From positions 1 through 6,972 of the forward strand of contig JALULU010000299.1 in assembly GCA_027040585.1 (NCBI GenBank): a stretch of 6,972 bases of DNA. The letters are read 5' to 3'. The translations under genes were made by a program, and so were the position numbers. The notes under the pieces are model-generated. The model did not search any database and was not told where the DNA came from. It was given only the letters and a program-made list of their open reading frames with translations. This document shows positions 1 to 5,242 of the stretch, piece after piece (positions within the stretch are counted from its first letter, which is position 1; each line of letters starts with the position of its first letter). This stretch comes from Acidobacteriota bacterium (lineage in GTDB: Bacteria > Acidobacteriota > JAAYUB01 > JAMOQF01).

Positions 1-517
1 TTGTTAAAATCTCATCCCTCTGGGTTGCTGAAACTGCCTTATCTTTATAGGCCTTCTCAAATCTCTCACTGTTTTTCTTTGAAAGTAAAAGATTTGCCTT
101 TATCCTTAAAACCTCTGCCTTACTTGCCTCAAGGGCTGCTTTTACGCTATCTGCCTTCTTTTTAGCTGCATCAAGTGCTGCCTTTGCCTCATTATATGCA
201 GCTTTAAATGGTGCAGGGTCTATTAAATATAATAAATCCCCTTTTTTAACGTCTGACCCCTCTTTAAAAAATCTCTTTAACAAAATTCCACTTACCTGAG
301 GACGGATTTCTGCAACCTTATATGGTGAAGTTCTACCGGGAAGTACTGTGGTTAGCATTATATCTTTAGGTTTAACAGTTATAACTGATACTTCAACCTG
401 ACGCCTGAATTTGTGTTGAGTTTTTTTCACACAGCTAAATAAAGTAAAAAGCATAAAGATCATAATTATGAAAACAAAATTGTAAAAAATTTTCTTAATA
501 ACCAAATTGTAATTCAT
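1..517 (-). CDS. RND efflux periplasmic adaptor (membrane fusion) lipoprotein, C-terminus outside window
   Basis: Partial gene: 172 codons are present and the rest lies beyond position 1. The product is a periplasmic adaptor of the AcrA/MexA type, which links an inner-membrane RND pump to an outer-membrane channel. Residues 1-29 form a basic then hydrophobic signal ending in a lipobox, LFSC, with Cys29 the predicted lipidated residue. The PGRTSPYKVAEIRPQVSG stretch (about 60-77), followed by EGSDVKKGDLLYLIDPAPF (about 86-104), is the first half of the lipoyl-like barrel-sandwich domain and is typical of the family. Residues 105-172 are Ala/Lys-rich heptads, the ascending arm of the alpha-hairpin. 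The ATG at 517 is preceded by GGAGG (525-529) with 7-nt spacing. It lies 34 bp downstream of the TetR gene on the same strand, so it is probably co-transcribed with and repressed by it. An RND pump gene is expected next, outside the window. Family assignment is firm; substrate cannot be told. Confidence 0.93.
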   Translation of the reverse strand, partial: MNYNLVIKKIFYNFVFIIMIFMLFTLFSCVKKTQHKFRRQVEVSVITVKPKDIMLTTVLPGRTSPYKVAEIRPQVSGILLKRFFKEGSDVKKGDLLYLIDPAPFKAAYNEAKAALDAAKKKADSVKAALEASKAEVLRIKANLLLSKKNSERFEKAYKDKAVSATQRDEILT

Positions 518-551
518 CAGTAATCCTCCAGAAATTAAATTAAAGGGTCTT

Positions 552-1184
552 TTATTCATTAATAAGCCCTTTAAATAAAATATTTAAAATAAATTGGTAA
601 TTGCCTTCTTCCATGAATTTGTTTTTTTCAGGATTTTCAAGCCACGAAAACAAAAAAGCATTGCAAATTCCATCAAGTGCTATAGCAAGGTGATAGGGTT
701 CTGCTATATTTTTAAATATTCCCTTTTTGATCCCACTTTCAAAAATCTTTGCAATTCTTTCTAAAAATTTCTTATGCCTATCTCTTATTTCTTTATCCAG
801 ACCTGCTTTTATGTTGTAACTTGCCCCCTTAGTTTCAGCAAAGTAGAGGCGGATCAACTTCGCATTTTCCATAAAAATCCTGCTCTTTGTTTTAACAAAA
901 TTCTTAAGCTTATCAATTTCGTTGTCGGTTTCATTTATGGCTTTGTTTAAAGCCTCGTGAAATTTATTTGACTGCTCAAGCATAAGGGTTCTATAAAGAT
1001 CTTCCTTGTCATTAAAAAACTTATAAAGTGTACCAACTGCAAATTCTGACTTTTTAGCAATTTCAAGCATTGAAACGTTTTGAAAACCTCTTTCGCAAAA
1101 AAGATCAAGGGCAGCATCTAATATTTCCTCTTTTTGCCGCAGTTTTTCCCTTTCTCTTCTCGTTAACTTTTTTTCACCAGTCAT
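552..1184 (-). CDS. TetR/AcrR-family transcriptional repressor of the adjacent efflux operon
   Basis: A 210-residue protein, normal length for the family. Residues about 21-66 are the TetR N-terminal helix-turn-helix: ILDAALDLFCERGFQNVSM, then EIAKKSEFAVGTLYKFFNDK, with the recognition helix near AVGTLYKFF. Residues 70-210 are helical, poorly conserved and presumably form the ligand-binding and dimer domain. A basic leader (KKLTRREREKLRQKEE) precedes the first helix. Start choice: a TTG at 1196 would add four residues, but its codons TTG-GAG-GAT contain the GGAGG ribosome site itself (1190-1194). The ATG at 1184 sits 5 nt after that site and is the better start. It is the promoter-proximal gene, with the efflux adaptor following after 34 bp. 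Its promoter carries two matching palindromes, so autorepression relieved by an efflux substrate is the likely mode (inference from family and site placement). Confidence 0.93.
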   Translation of the reverse strand: MTGEKKLTRREREKLRQKEEILDAALDLFCERGFQNVSMLEIAKKSEFAVGTLYKFFNDKEDLYRTLMLEQSNKFHEALNKAINETDNEIDKLKNFVKTKSRIFMENAKLIRLYFAETKGASYNIKAGLDKEIRDRHKKFLERIAKIFESGIKKGIFKNIAEPYHLAIALDGICNAFLFSWLENPEKNKFMEEGNYQFILNILFKGLINE

Positions 1185-1189
1185 CAAAT

Positions 1190-1194
1190 CCTCC
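1190..1194 (-). promoter_or_regulatory. Ribosome binding site that fixes the tetR start
   Basis: GGAGG on the minus strand, followed by ATTTG and the ATG at 1184. The site lies inside the longest open frame (which opens with TTG at 1196), so it argues that the true start is the ATG. Confidence 0.85.
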
Positions 1195-1208
1195 AAAAAA
1201 TGAAAAAA

Positions 1209-1242
1209 TATTCATAAAATGAATAAGTCGTCATAATATGAA
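1209..1242. promoter_or_regulatory. Tandem probable TetR operators overlapping the -10 and start site
   Basis: Two near-identical palindromic blocks, TCATAAAATGAA (1212-1223) and TCATAATATGAA (1231-1242), begin 19 bp apart, roughly two helical turns. The first extends to a perfect inverted repeat, TATTCAT-AAA-ATGAATA (1209-1225); the second is TCAT-AAT-ATGA (1231-1241). One covers the -10 hexamer, the other lies at about +2 to +18, positions where a bound repressor would block initiation. TetR proteins commonly bind such imperfect palindromes at their own promoters. That this TetR is the binder is inferred. Confidence 0.6.
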
Positions 1243-1261
1243 ATAAATGTTCACAAGTCAA
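1233..1261 (-). promoter_or_regulatory. Sigma70-type promoter of the tetR-efflux operon
   Basis: On the minus strand, TTGACT (1256-1261) is separated by exactly 17 bp from TATTAT (1233-1238). The hexamers match the -35 consensus at 4 of 6 positions and the -10 consensus at 5 of 6. The predicted start of transcription is near 1226, giving a leader of about 40 nt before the ATG at 1184. The hexamers, spacing and location agree with each other; the start point is inferred from the -10 position. Confidence 0.7.
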
Positions 1262-1279
1262 ACATTAATTTATAAAATC

Positions 1280-1295
1280 GGTGATTTTAATCACA
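1280..1295. promoter_or_regulatory. Crp/Fnr-family binding-site-like palindrome
   Basis: GTGATT-TT-AATCAC (1281-1294) is a perfect inverted repeat. Read on the minus strand, 1280-1295 is TGTGA-TTAAAA-TCACC, matching nine of the ten conserved bases of the E. coli CRP consensus TGTGA-N6-TCACA. Its centre (1287.5) lies at -61.5 from the predicted start of the tetR operon, the classical class I activator position. Which Crp/Fnr-family regulator would bind is unknown. It is 265 bp from the start of the plus-strand gene at 1560, so control of that gene is less likely. Confidence 0.5.
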
Positions 1296-1299
1296 AAAG

Positions 1300-1491
1300 G
1301 TGCCAGGCATGAATTTTTTCATGTCAATTCTCCCAAATATTCTCAAAAATTTTATAACAAAATTTTGCCTGATTTGTTTTAAAAAAAGTGCCAGGCACGA
1401 TTTTTTGGGATTTTTTGGTGCCAGGCAAAAAAATTTTAGGTCCAAAAAATTTTAGGTCTGTCCCCGAATAAAAATTAAAGGTGCCAGGCAC
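1300..1491. repeat. Intergenic cluster of short palindromic repeats (four GTGCCAGGCAC, one GGTCTGTCCCC)
   Basis: Copies of GTGCCAGGCAC or close variants lie at 1300-1310 (ending AT), 1388-1398, 1418-1427 (last base lost) and 1481-1491. A GGTCTGTCCCC copy lies at 1455-1465. Each is itself a near-perfect odd palindrome (GTGCC-A-GGCAC). Around them the sequence is almost pure A/T. No reading frame or RNA gene is visible between 1296 and 1540, so the 363-bp gap 1197-1559 holds the tetR control region, this cluster and the leader of the next gene. The motifs recur in three other gaps of the window. Confidence 0.85.
1428..1458 (+). repeat. Tandem 15-bp direct repeat, AAAAAATTTTAGGTC x2
   Basis: AAAAAATTTTAGGTC occurs at 1428-1442 and again at 1444-1458, separated by one C (period 16 bp). 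The second copy runs straight into the GGTCTGTCCCC repeat, so the first may be the truncated edge of a duplicated element. Confidence 0.7.
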
Positions 1492-1559
1492 AATTAAATT
1501 CTTTCATATCTTAACTTTTCCTACTAAAATATTTTTTAAACCAAGTTTCTGGAGTTTTT

Positions 1560-2744
1560 ATGAGCGGATACAATTCTAAAAAAGTTGAAGACTTTTACAA
1601 TTACTCTAAAGGTATGGTTTTGGAAGAGAATGGAAAGGAACTCTTTAATAAATATAAAAACACACTAATAAATATAACCCCATCTGACGTTGTAATTGTT
1701 TTTCACAAGTTATTTGAAGAAAACTTTAAAATGGAAGATTTAAAAAAAGGTGTAAATAGAATTCTCCACGCAGTTTATCTTCCACTTAAAAATTTTAAGT
1801 CTCCAAAATATTCTGAAAATGGACTTATAGATTTACTCATAAAAGATAACGTTAAAATGGAGGAAAAACTAAATGAAATAAAACCTCTGATTAAAAAAAT
1901 TAATCTCAAAAAAGATTCTGACACAATTAAAGAACTCAAAAAAAGATTTGAGGAGTTACTTCCTTTTACAAAGCACTATGAAATTAAAGAAAATGTAATC
2001 TTTCCATTTTTAGAAAAAAAGAGTGAGTTTTTCGGTTGCACCCAGATCATGTGGTCCTTTGATGACGATATAAAAAGAAATTTAAAGGAAATCATATCCC
2101 TTTTAGAAAGTAATTTTAATTTAAAGGAATTTAACCACCATGTGGGAAGACTATTTTTCGATATGTACGCAATATCCTTCAGGGAAAATAAAATCCTTTT
2201 TCCATATCTTCTACAAATTTCAGATGAAGAGGAGGTAAACAAATTACTAAAAGAAGCCCTTGAAATTGGCATCCCTTTCGTAGAATTTAAAGGAAGTTTA
2301 AAAACTGAAGAAACTAAAAATTTTAATAAAAGTCTTTATGAAATTGATCTTGAAACTGGAATACTTAAACCAGATGAAATATCACTTATTTTAAATAACC
2401 TCCCTGTGGACATTACATTTGTTAATGAAAATGATGAAGTGAAATATTTTTCAAATCCCAAGGACAGAATTTTTACAAGGACAAAATCAATTCTTGGAAG
2501 GAAGGTTCAAAACTGCCACCCACCTGAAAGTATCCACGTTGTGAATAAAATAATTGAGAGCTTTAAAAGTGGTAAAAAGGATAGGGCAAGTTTCTGGATA
2601 AACTTTAATAATAAATTTGTACTCATTCAATACTTTGCAGTAAGGGATGAAAATGGAAATTATAGAGGAGTTTTAGAGGTCACACAGGATATAACCGAGA
2701 TAAAAAAACTTGAAGGGGAAAAAAGACTCCTTGACTGGGATTAG
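1560..2744 (+). CDS. DUF438 / hemerythrin-like / PAS sensor protein
   Basis: A 394-residue cytoplasmic protein (no signal or membrane segment) with the DUF438 family architecture. Residues about 10-75 resemble the DUF438 N-terminal helical domain. Residues about 85-225 resemble a hemerythrin-like HHE bundle with His139 and Glu144 in KHYEIKENVIFPFLEK, and RENKILFPYL at 208-217. Residues about 271-385 are the characteristic C-terminal PAS domain, with LPVDITFV, GRKVQNCHPPESIH (313-326) and VTQDITEIKKLEGEKRLLDW. No kinase, cyclase or DNA-binding domain follows, so output must be through a partner. The usual His in the first bundle helix appears replaced (ENGLIDLL at 86-93), and the later HDEI-like position reads DDDI (168-171), so iron binding is uncertain. 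The ATG has GGAG (1551-1554) 5 nt upstream. It ends 5 bp from the convergent HEPN gene with no obvious terminator. Role (O2, NO, redox or heme sensing) is inferred from family. Confidence 0.88.
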   Translation: MSGYNSKKVEDFYNYSKGMVLEENGKELFNKYKNTLINITPSDVVIVFHKLFEENFKMEDLKKGVNRILHAVYLPLKNFKSPKYSENGLIDLLIKDNVKMEEKLNEIKPLIKKINLKKDSDTIKELKKRFEELLPFTKHYEIKENVIFPFLEKKSEFFGCTQIMWSFDDDIKRNLKEIISLLESNFNLKEFNHHVGRLFFDMYAISFRENKILFPYLLQISDEEEVNKLLKEALEIGIPFVEFKGSLKTEETKNFNKSLYEIDLETGILKPDEISLILNNLPVDITFVNENDEVKYFSNPKDRIFTRTKSILGRKVQNCHPPESIHVVNKIIESFKSGKKDRASFWINFNNKFVLIQYFAVRDENGNYRGVLEVTQDITEIKKLEGEKRLLDWD

Positions 2745-2749
2745 GTGAT

Positions 2750-3154
2750 TTATTTTAAACACTCTTTCAATTTCTCAAAAATAAATGTTTTTAATACTTT
2801 AACTATTTCTAAAGATTCTTTTGCTTCCTTCCATGATGGAGTATAAATTGTATCTGGATACCTTATTTCAACAGCATAAAAGGTAAATTCTTCAAGTTTT
2901 TCTCTTTCCAATTTTTCAAAATCTCTGTCATTTTCTAAACATAATTCAATCAAAGTAGCTATATCATGTGTCTTACCTGCTTTAATATCAACAAAAGTGA
3001 GATATGCTTTTAAAAGTTTTTCTACCGCCTGTTGCGCATGAAAACAAATTGCCTCTGTTGGAGCGTTTTTATTTTCTAAGAGAATCTCCGCCGTTTTAAT
3101 ATCAATTTCTGCTTTCTCTATCCAATTTCTTACAATATTACCTTTCCCACTCAT
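2750..3154 (-). CDS. HEPN-domain protein of an MNT/HEPN toxin-antitoxin pair
   Basis: A 134-residue all-helical protein of the HEPN (PF05168-like) type. Recognisable blocks are WIEKAEIDIKTAEILL (11-26), CFHAQQAVEKLLKAYL (37-52), KTHDIATLIELC (61-72) and FYAVEIRYPD (92-101). In MNT/HEPN pairs the HEPN member is the presumed toxin, often an RNase, and its partner nucleotidyltransferase neutralises it. The canonical Rx4-6H RNase motif is not present: no His follows any of the later arginines. His39, His63 and Arg98 are the conserved-looking polar residues. The ATG overlaps the stop of the upstream MNT gene (ATGA, 3151-3154), implying translational coupling, and AAGGA (3163-3167) lies 8 nt upstream. 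The family is certain; toxicity is not shown by sequence, and the pair could have another RNA- or nucleotide-related role. Confidence 0.9.
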   Translation of the reverse strand: MSGKGNIVRNWIEKAEIDIKTAEILLENKNAPTEAICFHAQQAVEKLLKAYLTFVDIKAGKTHDIATLIELCLENDRDFEKLEREKLEEFTFYAVEIRYPDTIYTPSWKEAKESLEIVKVLKTFIFEKLKECLK

Positions 3155-3477
3155 AAAATCATTCCTTCTTCTATTGCCTCATTGGATAAAGTATTTACCA
3201 CAAATTTTTCATCCTCAAACTCTCTTTCAGGTTTGATAAATATATCAAATGAAGCCTTTGGAAACCTGTTATGTAATCTACTATAAATAGTATGCCAGAT
3301 CCTTTTTTTTAATTTTCTGTCAATATCTTCTTTTACAATAACAAGGATATCCCAATCACTAAATTGAGAAAAATTTCCTTTTGCCCTTGAACCAAAAAGA
3401 ATTATTTGAGCTAAATTAAATCCCATTTCCCTCAAAATACTATCAATTTCATCTTTTATCGTTCTCTTTGATAACAC
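3151..3477 (-). CDS. MNT-type nucleotidyltransferase of the MNT/HEPN pair
   Basis: A 108-residue minimal nucleotidyltransferase of the DNA polymerase beta superfamily. The active site is complete: ILFGSRAKG with Gly29-Ser30, then SDWDILVIV with Asp41 and Asp43, and a third acidic residue, Asp78, in SFDIFIKP. The family transfers nucleotides; in characterised MntA/HepT pairs the antitoxin adds AMP to a tyrosine of the HEPN toxin. Start is GTG at 3477: GGGAG (3485-3489) lies 7 nt upstream and the conserved fold begins soon after. It is first in a two-gene operon with the HEPN gene, overlapping by 4 bp. A standalone gene of this size is normal for the family. Function as an antitoxin is inferred from the paired arrangement. 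Confidence 0.9.
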   Translation of the reverse strand: MLSKRTIKDEIDSILREMGFNLAQIILFGSRAKGNFSQFSDWDILVIVKEDIDRKLKKRIWHTIYSRLHNRFPKASFDIFIKPEREFEDEKFVVNTLSNEAIEEGMIL

Positions 3478-3522
3478 AAAATTACTCCCGTTTCAGCTAT
3501 TTCAATACTTATACCTAAAATA

Positions 3523-3551
3523 ATAGTAAAAGATAACAAAAAAAAATTCAA
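3523..3551 (-). promoter_or_regulatory. Candidate promoter of the MNT/HEPN operon
   Basis: On the minus strand, TTGAAT (3546-3551) and TACTAT (3523-3528) are separated by 17 bp, each matching consensus at four of six positions. It lies 45 bp upstream of the GTG at 3477. In such AT-rich sequence chance matches are common, so confidence is limited. Confidence 0.4.
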
Positions 3552-3580
3552 GTTATAAATGTTTATTCTGCTATTTTATC

Positions 3581-3795
3581 TGCCTGGCACCATTTTAATT
3601 TTCTCAAATTTTAAATTTTTCTGTCTGACACCTAACACTTTTTGAAAATTCGTGCCTGGCACCTTTTTTATCGAGGTCTGTCCCCAATAAAATTTCTGCC
3701 TGGCACCAGTTTAAACTAAAAATTAAATTGGGGTCAGACCTCGAAATTTAGGGACAACTATCAGATGAAAATGGCAATCTGAAGGTGCCAGGCAC
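3581..3795. repeat. Dense array of short palindromic repeats in the 390-bp gap
   Basis: The gap 3478-3867 contains no credible gene. It holds TGCCTGGCACC at 3581-3591 and 3697-3707, the divergent TGTCTGACACC at 3622-3632, GTGCCTGGCAC at 3652-3662 and GTGCCAGGCAC at 3785-3795. Between them are GGTCTGTCCCC at 3675-3685 and GGGGTCAGACC at 3730-3740. Orientation switches from the CTGG form on the left to the CAGG form on the right, so the array is roughly symmetrical. A partial GGGACA at 3751-3756 may be a decayed copy. This is the densest occurrence of the family in the window. Confidence 0.85.
3652..3795. repeat. Nested inverted repeats (outer 12-bp, inner 18-bp arms)
   Basis: Inner arms: TCGAGGTCTGTCCCCAAT (3671-3688) pairs with ATTGGGGTCAGACCTCGA (3727-3744), 17 of 18 positions, with a 38-bp loop that contains the TGCCTGGCACC copy. 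Outer arms: GTGCCTGGCACC (3652-3663) pairs perfectly with GGTGCCAGGCAC (3784-3795). The whole 144-bp unit could form a branched hairpin or cruciform, and looks like a small non-autonomous palindromic element rather than scattered copies. Confidence 0.75.
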
Positions 3796-3805
3796 AATTT
3801 TTTAT

Positions 3806-3834
3806 TTGACCAATTTATGCCTAAATGGTAATTT
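3806..3834 (+). promoter_or_regulatory. Candidate promoter for the Yip1-like/DUF2752 genes
   Basis: TTGACC (3806-3811, five of six consensus bases) is followed after 17 bp by TAATTT (3829-3834, a weak -10), ending 33 bp before the ATG at 3868. The -35 is good, the -10 poor; an alternative -10 is TTTAAT at 3832-3837. Location just right of the repeat array is consistent with a fresh transcription unit. Confidence 0.35.
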
Positions 3835-3867
3835 AATTTTGTAAAAATTTTATAAGGAGTTAAATAA

Positions 3868-4683
3868 ATGAAGTGCCCAAATTGTGGATTTTCACTAAAT
3901 GGTGATGAGTCAGTTTGCCCAAATTGCGGTTATAATTTAAGAGAAGGTGAATCAACTCCTCCTTCACCACCCTCACCACCGGAACCTGAAACTGAAAAAG
4001 CTAAAGAAAAAATCTATGAAAAATTAACTGTCCCCTTTTCAGATTCTTCCATTCCCTTTTTTGACAGATTACTTGCCACAATAAAACTTGTTTTATTTAA
4101 TCCAACAGAATTTTTTTCAAAATATGATTTTAGTAACCAACTGACTTCAGGTTTAATTTTTGGAGCAACAATAGGCTTTATTGCAGGTATTTTCTCTGCA
4201 ATTTATAATTTGCTTTTTAGGGGTTCTCTATTACTTTTAATCTCAAAATGGGGACATTTTCCATATCCAAAAGGAATGTTTGCTTTTCAAGGTTTAGCTA
4301 CAATTTTTAGCAGTATTATGTACATTATATTTTTTCCCATATGGGTCACATTAGGAATTTTTATTGGTGGTGGAATTTATCACCTACTTCTAATGCTGGT
4401 AAAGGGTGCAAATGAAAAATTTGAATACACAATAAGCGTTGTATCTTATAACACCGCAACTTTACTTTTTGCAATTGTTCCCTTTTGTGGGAATGTCATC
4501 TCATGGATTTATGGAATTGTTTTAAACATAATTGGACTTAAGGAAGTACATAAAACCACAACGGGAAAAGCTTCCTTTGCAGTACTATTTCCATATTTAT
4601 TCTGTTGTTTATGTATAATCCTCTACTTTGCCATATTTTTTGGAATACTCGGATATACCTTTTCACACTGTAATGCTCATTAA
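3868..4683 (+). CDS. Zinc-ribbon and Yip1-like multi-spanning membrane protein
   Basis: A 271-residue protein. Residues 3-20 form a zinc ribbon, CPNCG and CPNCG (Cys3, Cys6, Cys17, Cys20), presumably cytoplasmic. A Pro/Ser/Glu-rich flexible linker follows (about 27-48), then an amphipathic segment with RLLATIKLVLFNPTEFF (68-83), a phrase common at the start of bacterial Yip1 domains. About five hydrophobic segments follow, near 95-117, 140-162, 163-178, 190-206 and 236-262. The function of bacterial Yip1-domain proteins is not established; the name comes from eukaryotic Rab-interacting proteins. AAGGAG (3854-3859) lies 8 nt before the ATG. The DUF2752 gene begins 3 bp after its stop, so the two are almost certainly translated from one message. 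The Cys-rich piece HCNAH at the extreme C-terminus (267-271) and CCLC (246-249) are unusual extras. Confidence 0.82.
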   Translation: MKCPNCGFSLNGDESVCPNCGYNLREGESTPPSPPSPPEPETEKAKEKIYEKLTVPFSDSSIPFFDRLLATIKLVLFNPTEFFSKYDFSNQLTSGLIFGATIGFIAGIFSAIYNLLFRGSLLLLISKWGHFPYPKGMFAFQGLATIFSSIMYIIFFPIWVTLGIFIGGGIYHLLLMLVKGANEKFEYTISVVSYNTATLLFAIVPFCGNVISWIYGIVLNIIGLKEVHKTTTGKASFAVLFPYLFCCLCIILYFAIFFGILGYTFSHCNAH

Positions 4684-4686
4684 TTT

Positions 4687-5100
4687 ATGAAATTAAAGTT
4701 AGAAAAATTTAAAAAAGGTGAGTTAAATATTCCACTTATATACTTTCTAATTTTTTCCTTTCTCTTTACTGCAGGATATATTTTTGTAAAAATGGGATAT
4801 TTACCCCCCTATGAATGTCAGTTCAAAAAATTTACAGGATACCCTTGTCCAACATGTGGAAGCACAAGACTTGTCCTATCAATTTACAATTTTGATATTG
4901 CCTCTGCCTTTAAATACAACCCATTCATATTTTTATCTGGAATAATCTTAGCACTCTGGAGTTTAACGGGCTTTCTACCAATATTTTTCAAAAAAAAGAT
5001 TGTTATTGAGTTAAACAATAAAGAAAAAAAGATTTTAATAATTTTAATTGGAATTTTATTCACACTAAACTGGATATATTTAATTCTTGTAGGAATATAA
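4687..5100 (+). CDS. DUF2752-family membrane protein
   Basis: A 137-residue membrane protein with the DUF2752 signature: YECQFKKFTGYPCPTCGSTR (42-61), with Cys44, Cys54, Cys57 and Arg61, followed by a short amphipathic stretch and FKYNPFIFL (75-83). Three hydrophobic segments are visible: about 16-34, 80-101 and 116-136. The family has no established biochemical role; the CPxCG motif could bind metal or be redox active, which is inference. It starts 3 bp after the stop of the zinc-ribbon/Yip1-like gene with no clear ribosome site, so translation is probably coupled to that gene. DUF2752 genes are often seen next to other small membrane proteins with zinc ribbons, which fits this pairing. Confidence 0.87.
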   Translation: MKLKLEKFKKGELNIPLIYFLIFSFLFTAGYIFVKMGYLPPYECQFKKFTGYPCPTCGSTRLVLSIYNFDIASAFKYNPFIFLSGIILALWSLTGFLPIFFKKKIVIELNNKEKKILIILIGILFTLNWIYLILVGI

Positions 5101-5113
5101 ATATAAATAAATG

Positions 5114-5124
5114 GTGCCAGGCAC
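5114..5124. repeat. Single GTGCCAGGCAC palindromic repeat
   Basis: A full 11-bp copy, preceded by G and followed by six A residues, 13 bp after the DUF2752 stop. Same family as the clusters at 1300-1491 and 3581-3795. Confidence 0.8.
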
Positions 5125-5134
5125 AAAAAATCAT

Positions 5135-5164
5135 TTGCTTTTAATATAATTTAAAGGATATACT
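5135..5164 (+). promoter_or_regulatory. Weak candidate promoter for the secreted-protein gene
   Basis: TTGCTT (5135-5140) and TATACT (5159-5164, five of six consensus bases) are 18 bp apart, in the 142-bp gap before the gene at 5243. The -35 is poor and the leader would be about 70 nt. Co-transcription from upstream remains possible. Confidence 0.3.
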
Positions 5165-5242
5165 CAATCTGGATTTAACATTTATAATTCAATTATAACT
5201 TTTAAAATTTTTTATTAATCAAGCTTTTTCAGAGGAGGTCTA

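Noticed and set aside
1502..1530. Promoter for the gene at 1560 (TTTCAT, 17 bp, TAAAAT)
   Set aside because: The -35 match is poor and the region is so A/T-rich that a TAAAAT is expected by chance; not strong enough to list.
1976..2272. 98-codon minus-strand open frame
   Set aside because: It lies wholly inside the DUF438/PAS gene, has Ser/Phe/Lys-rich low-information sequence, no ribosome site and no recognisable domain.
2745..2749. Terminator between the convergent DUF438 and HEPN genes
   Set aside because: Only 5 bp separate the stops, and I see no GC-rich stem with a T-run in the adjacent gene ends.
1300..3795. CRISPR array
   Set aside because: Repeats are 11-13 bp, irregularly spaced, in both orientations and spread over several gaps; there are no uniform spacers and no cas genes.
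3478..3867. Riboswitch or structured leader RNA before the Yip1-like gene
   Set aside because: The pairing is fully explained by the dispersed repeat family, which also occurs in unrelated gaps; no known riboswitch core was recognised.
4884..5126. 80-codon minus-strand open frame
   Set aside because: It is antisense to the DUF2752 gene, which has strong family motifs; its sequence is Ile/Lys/Phe-rich reverse-strand noise.
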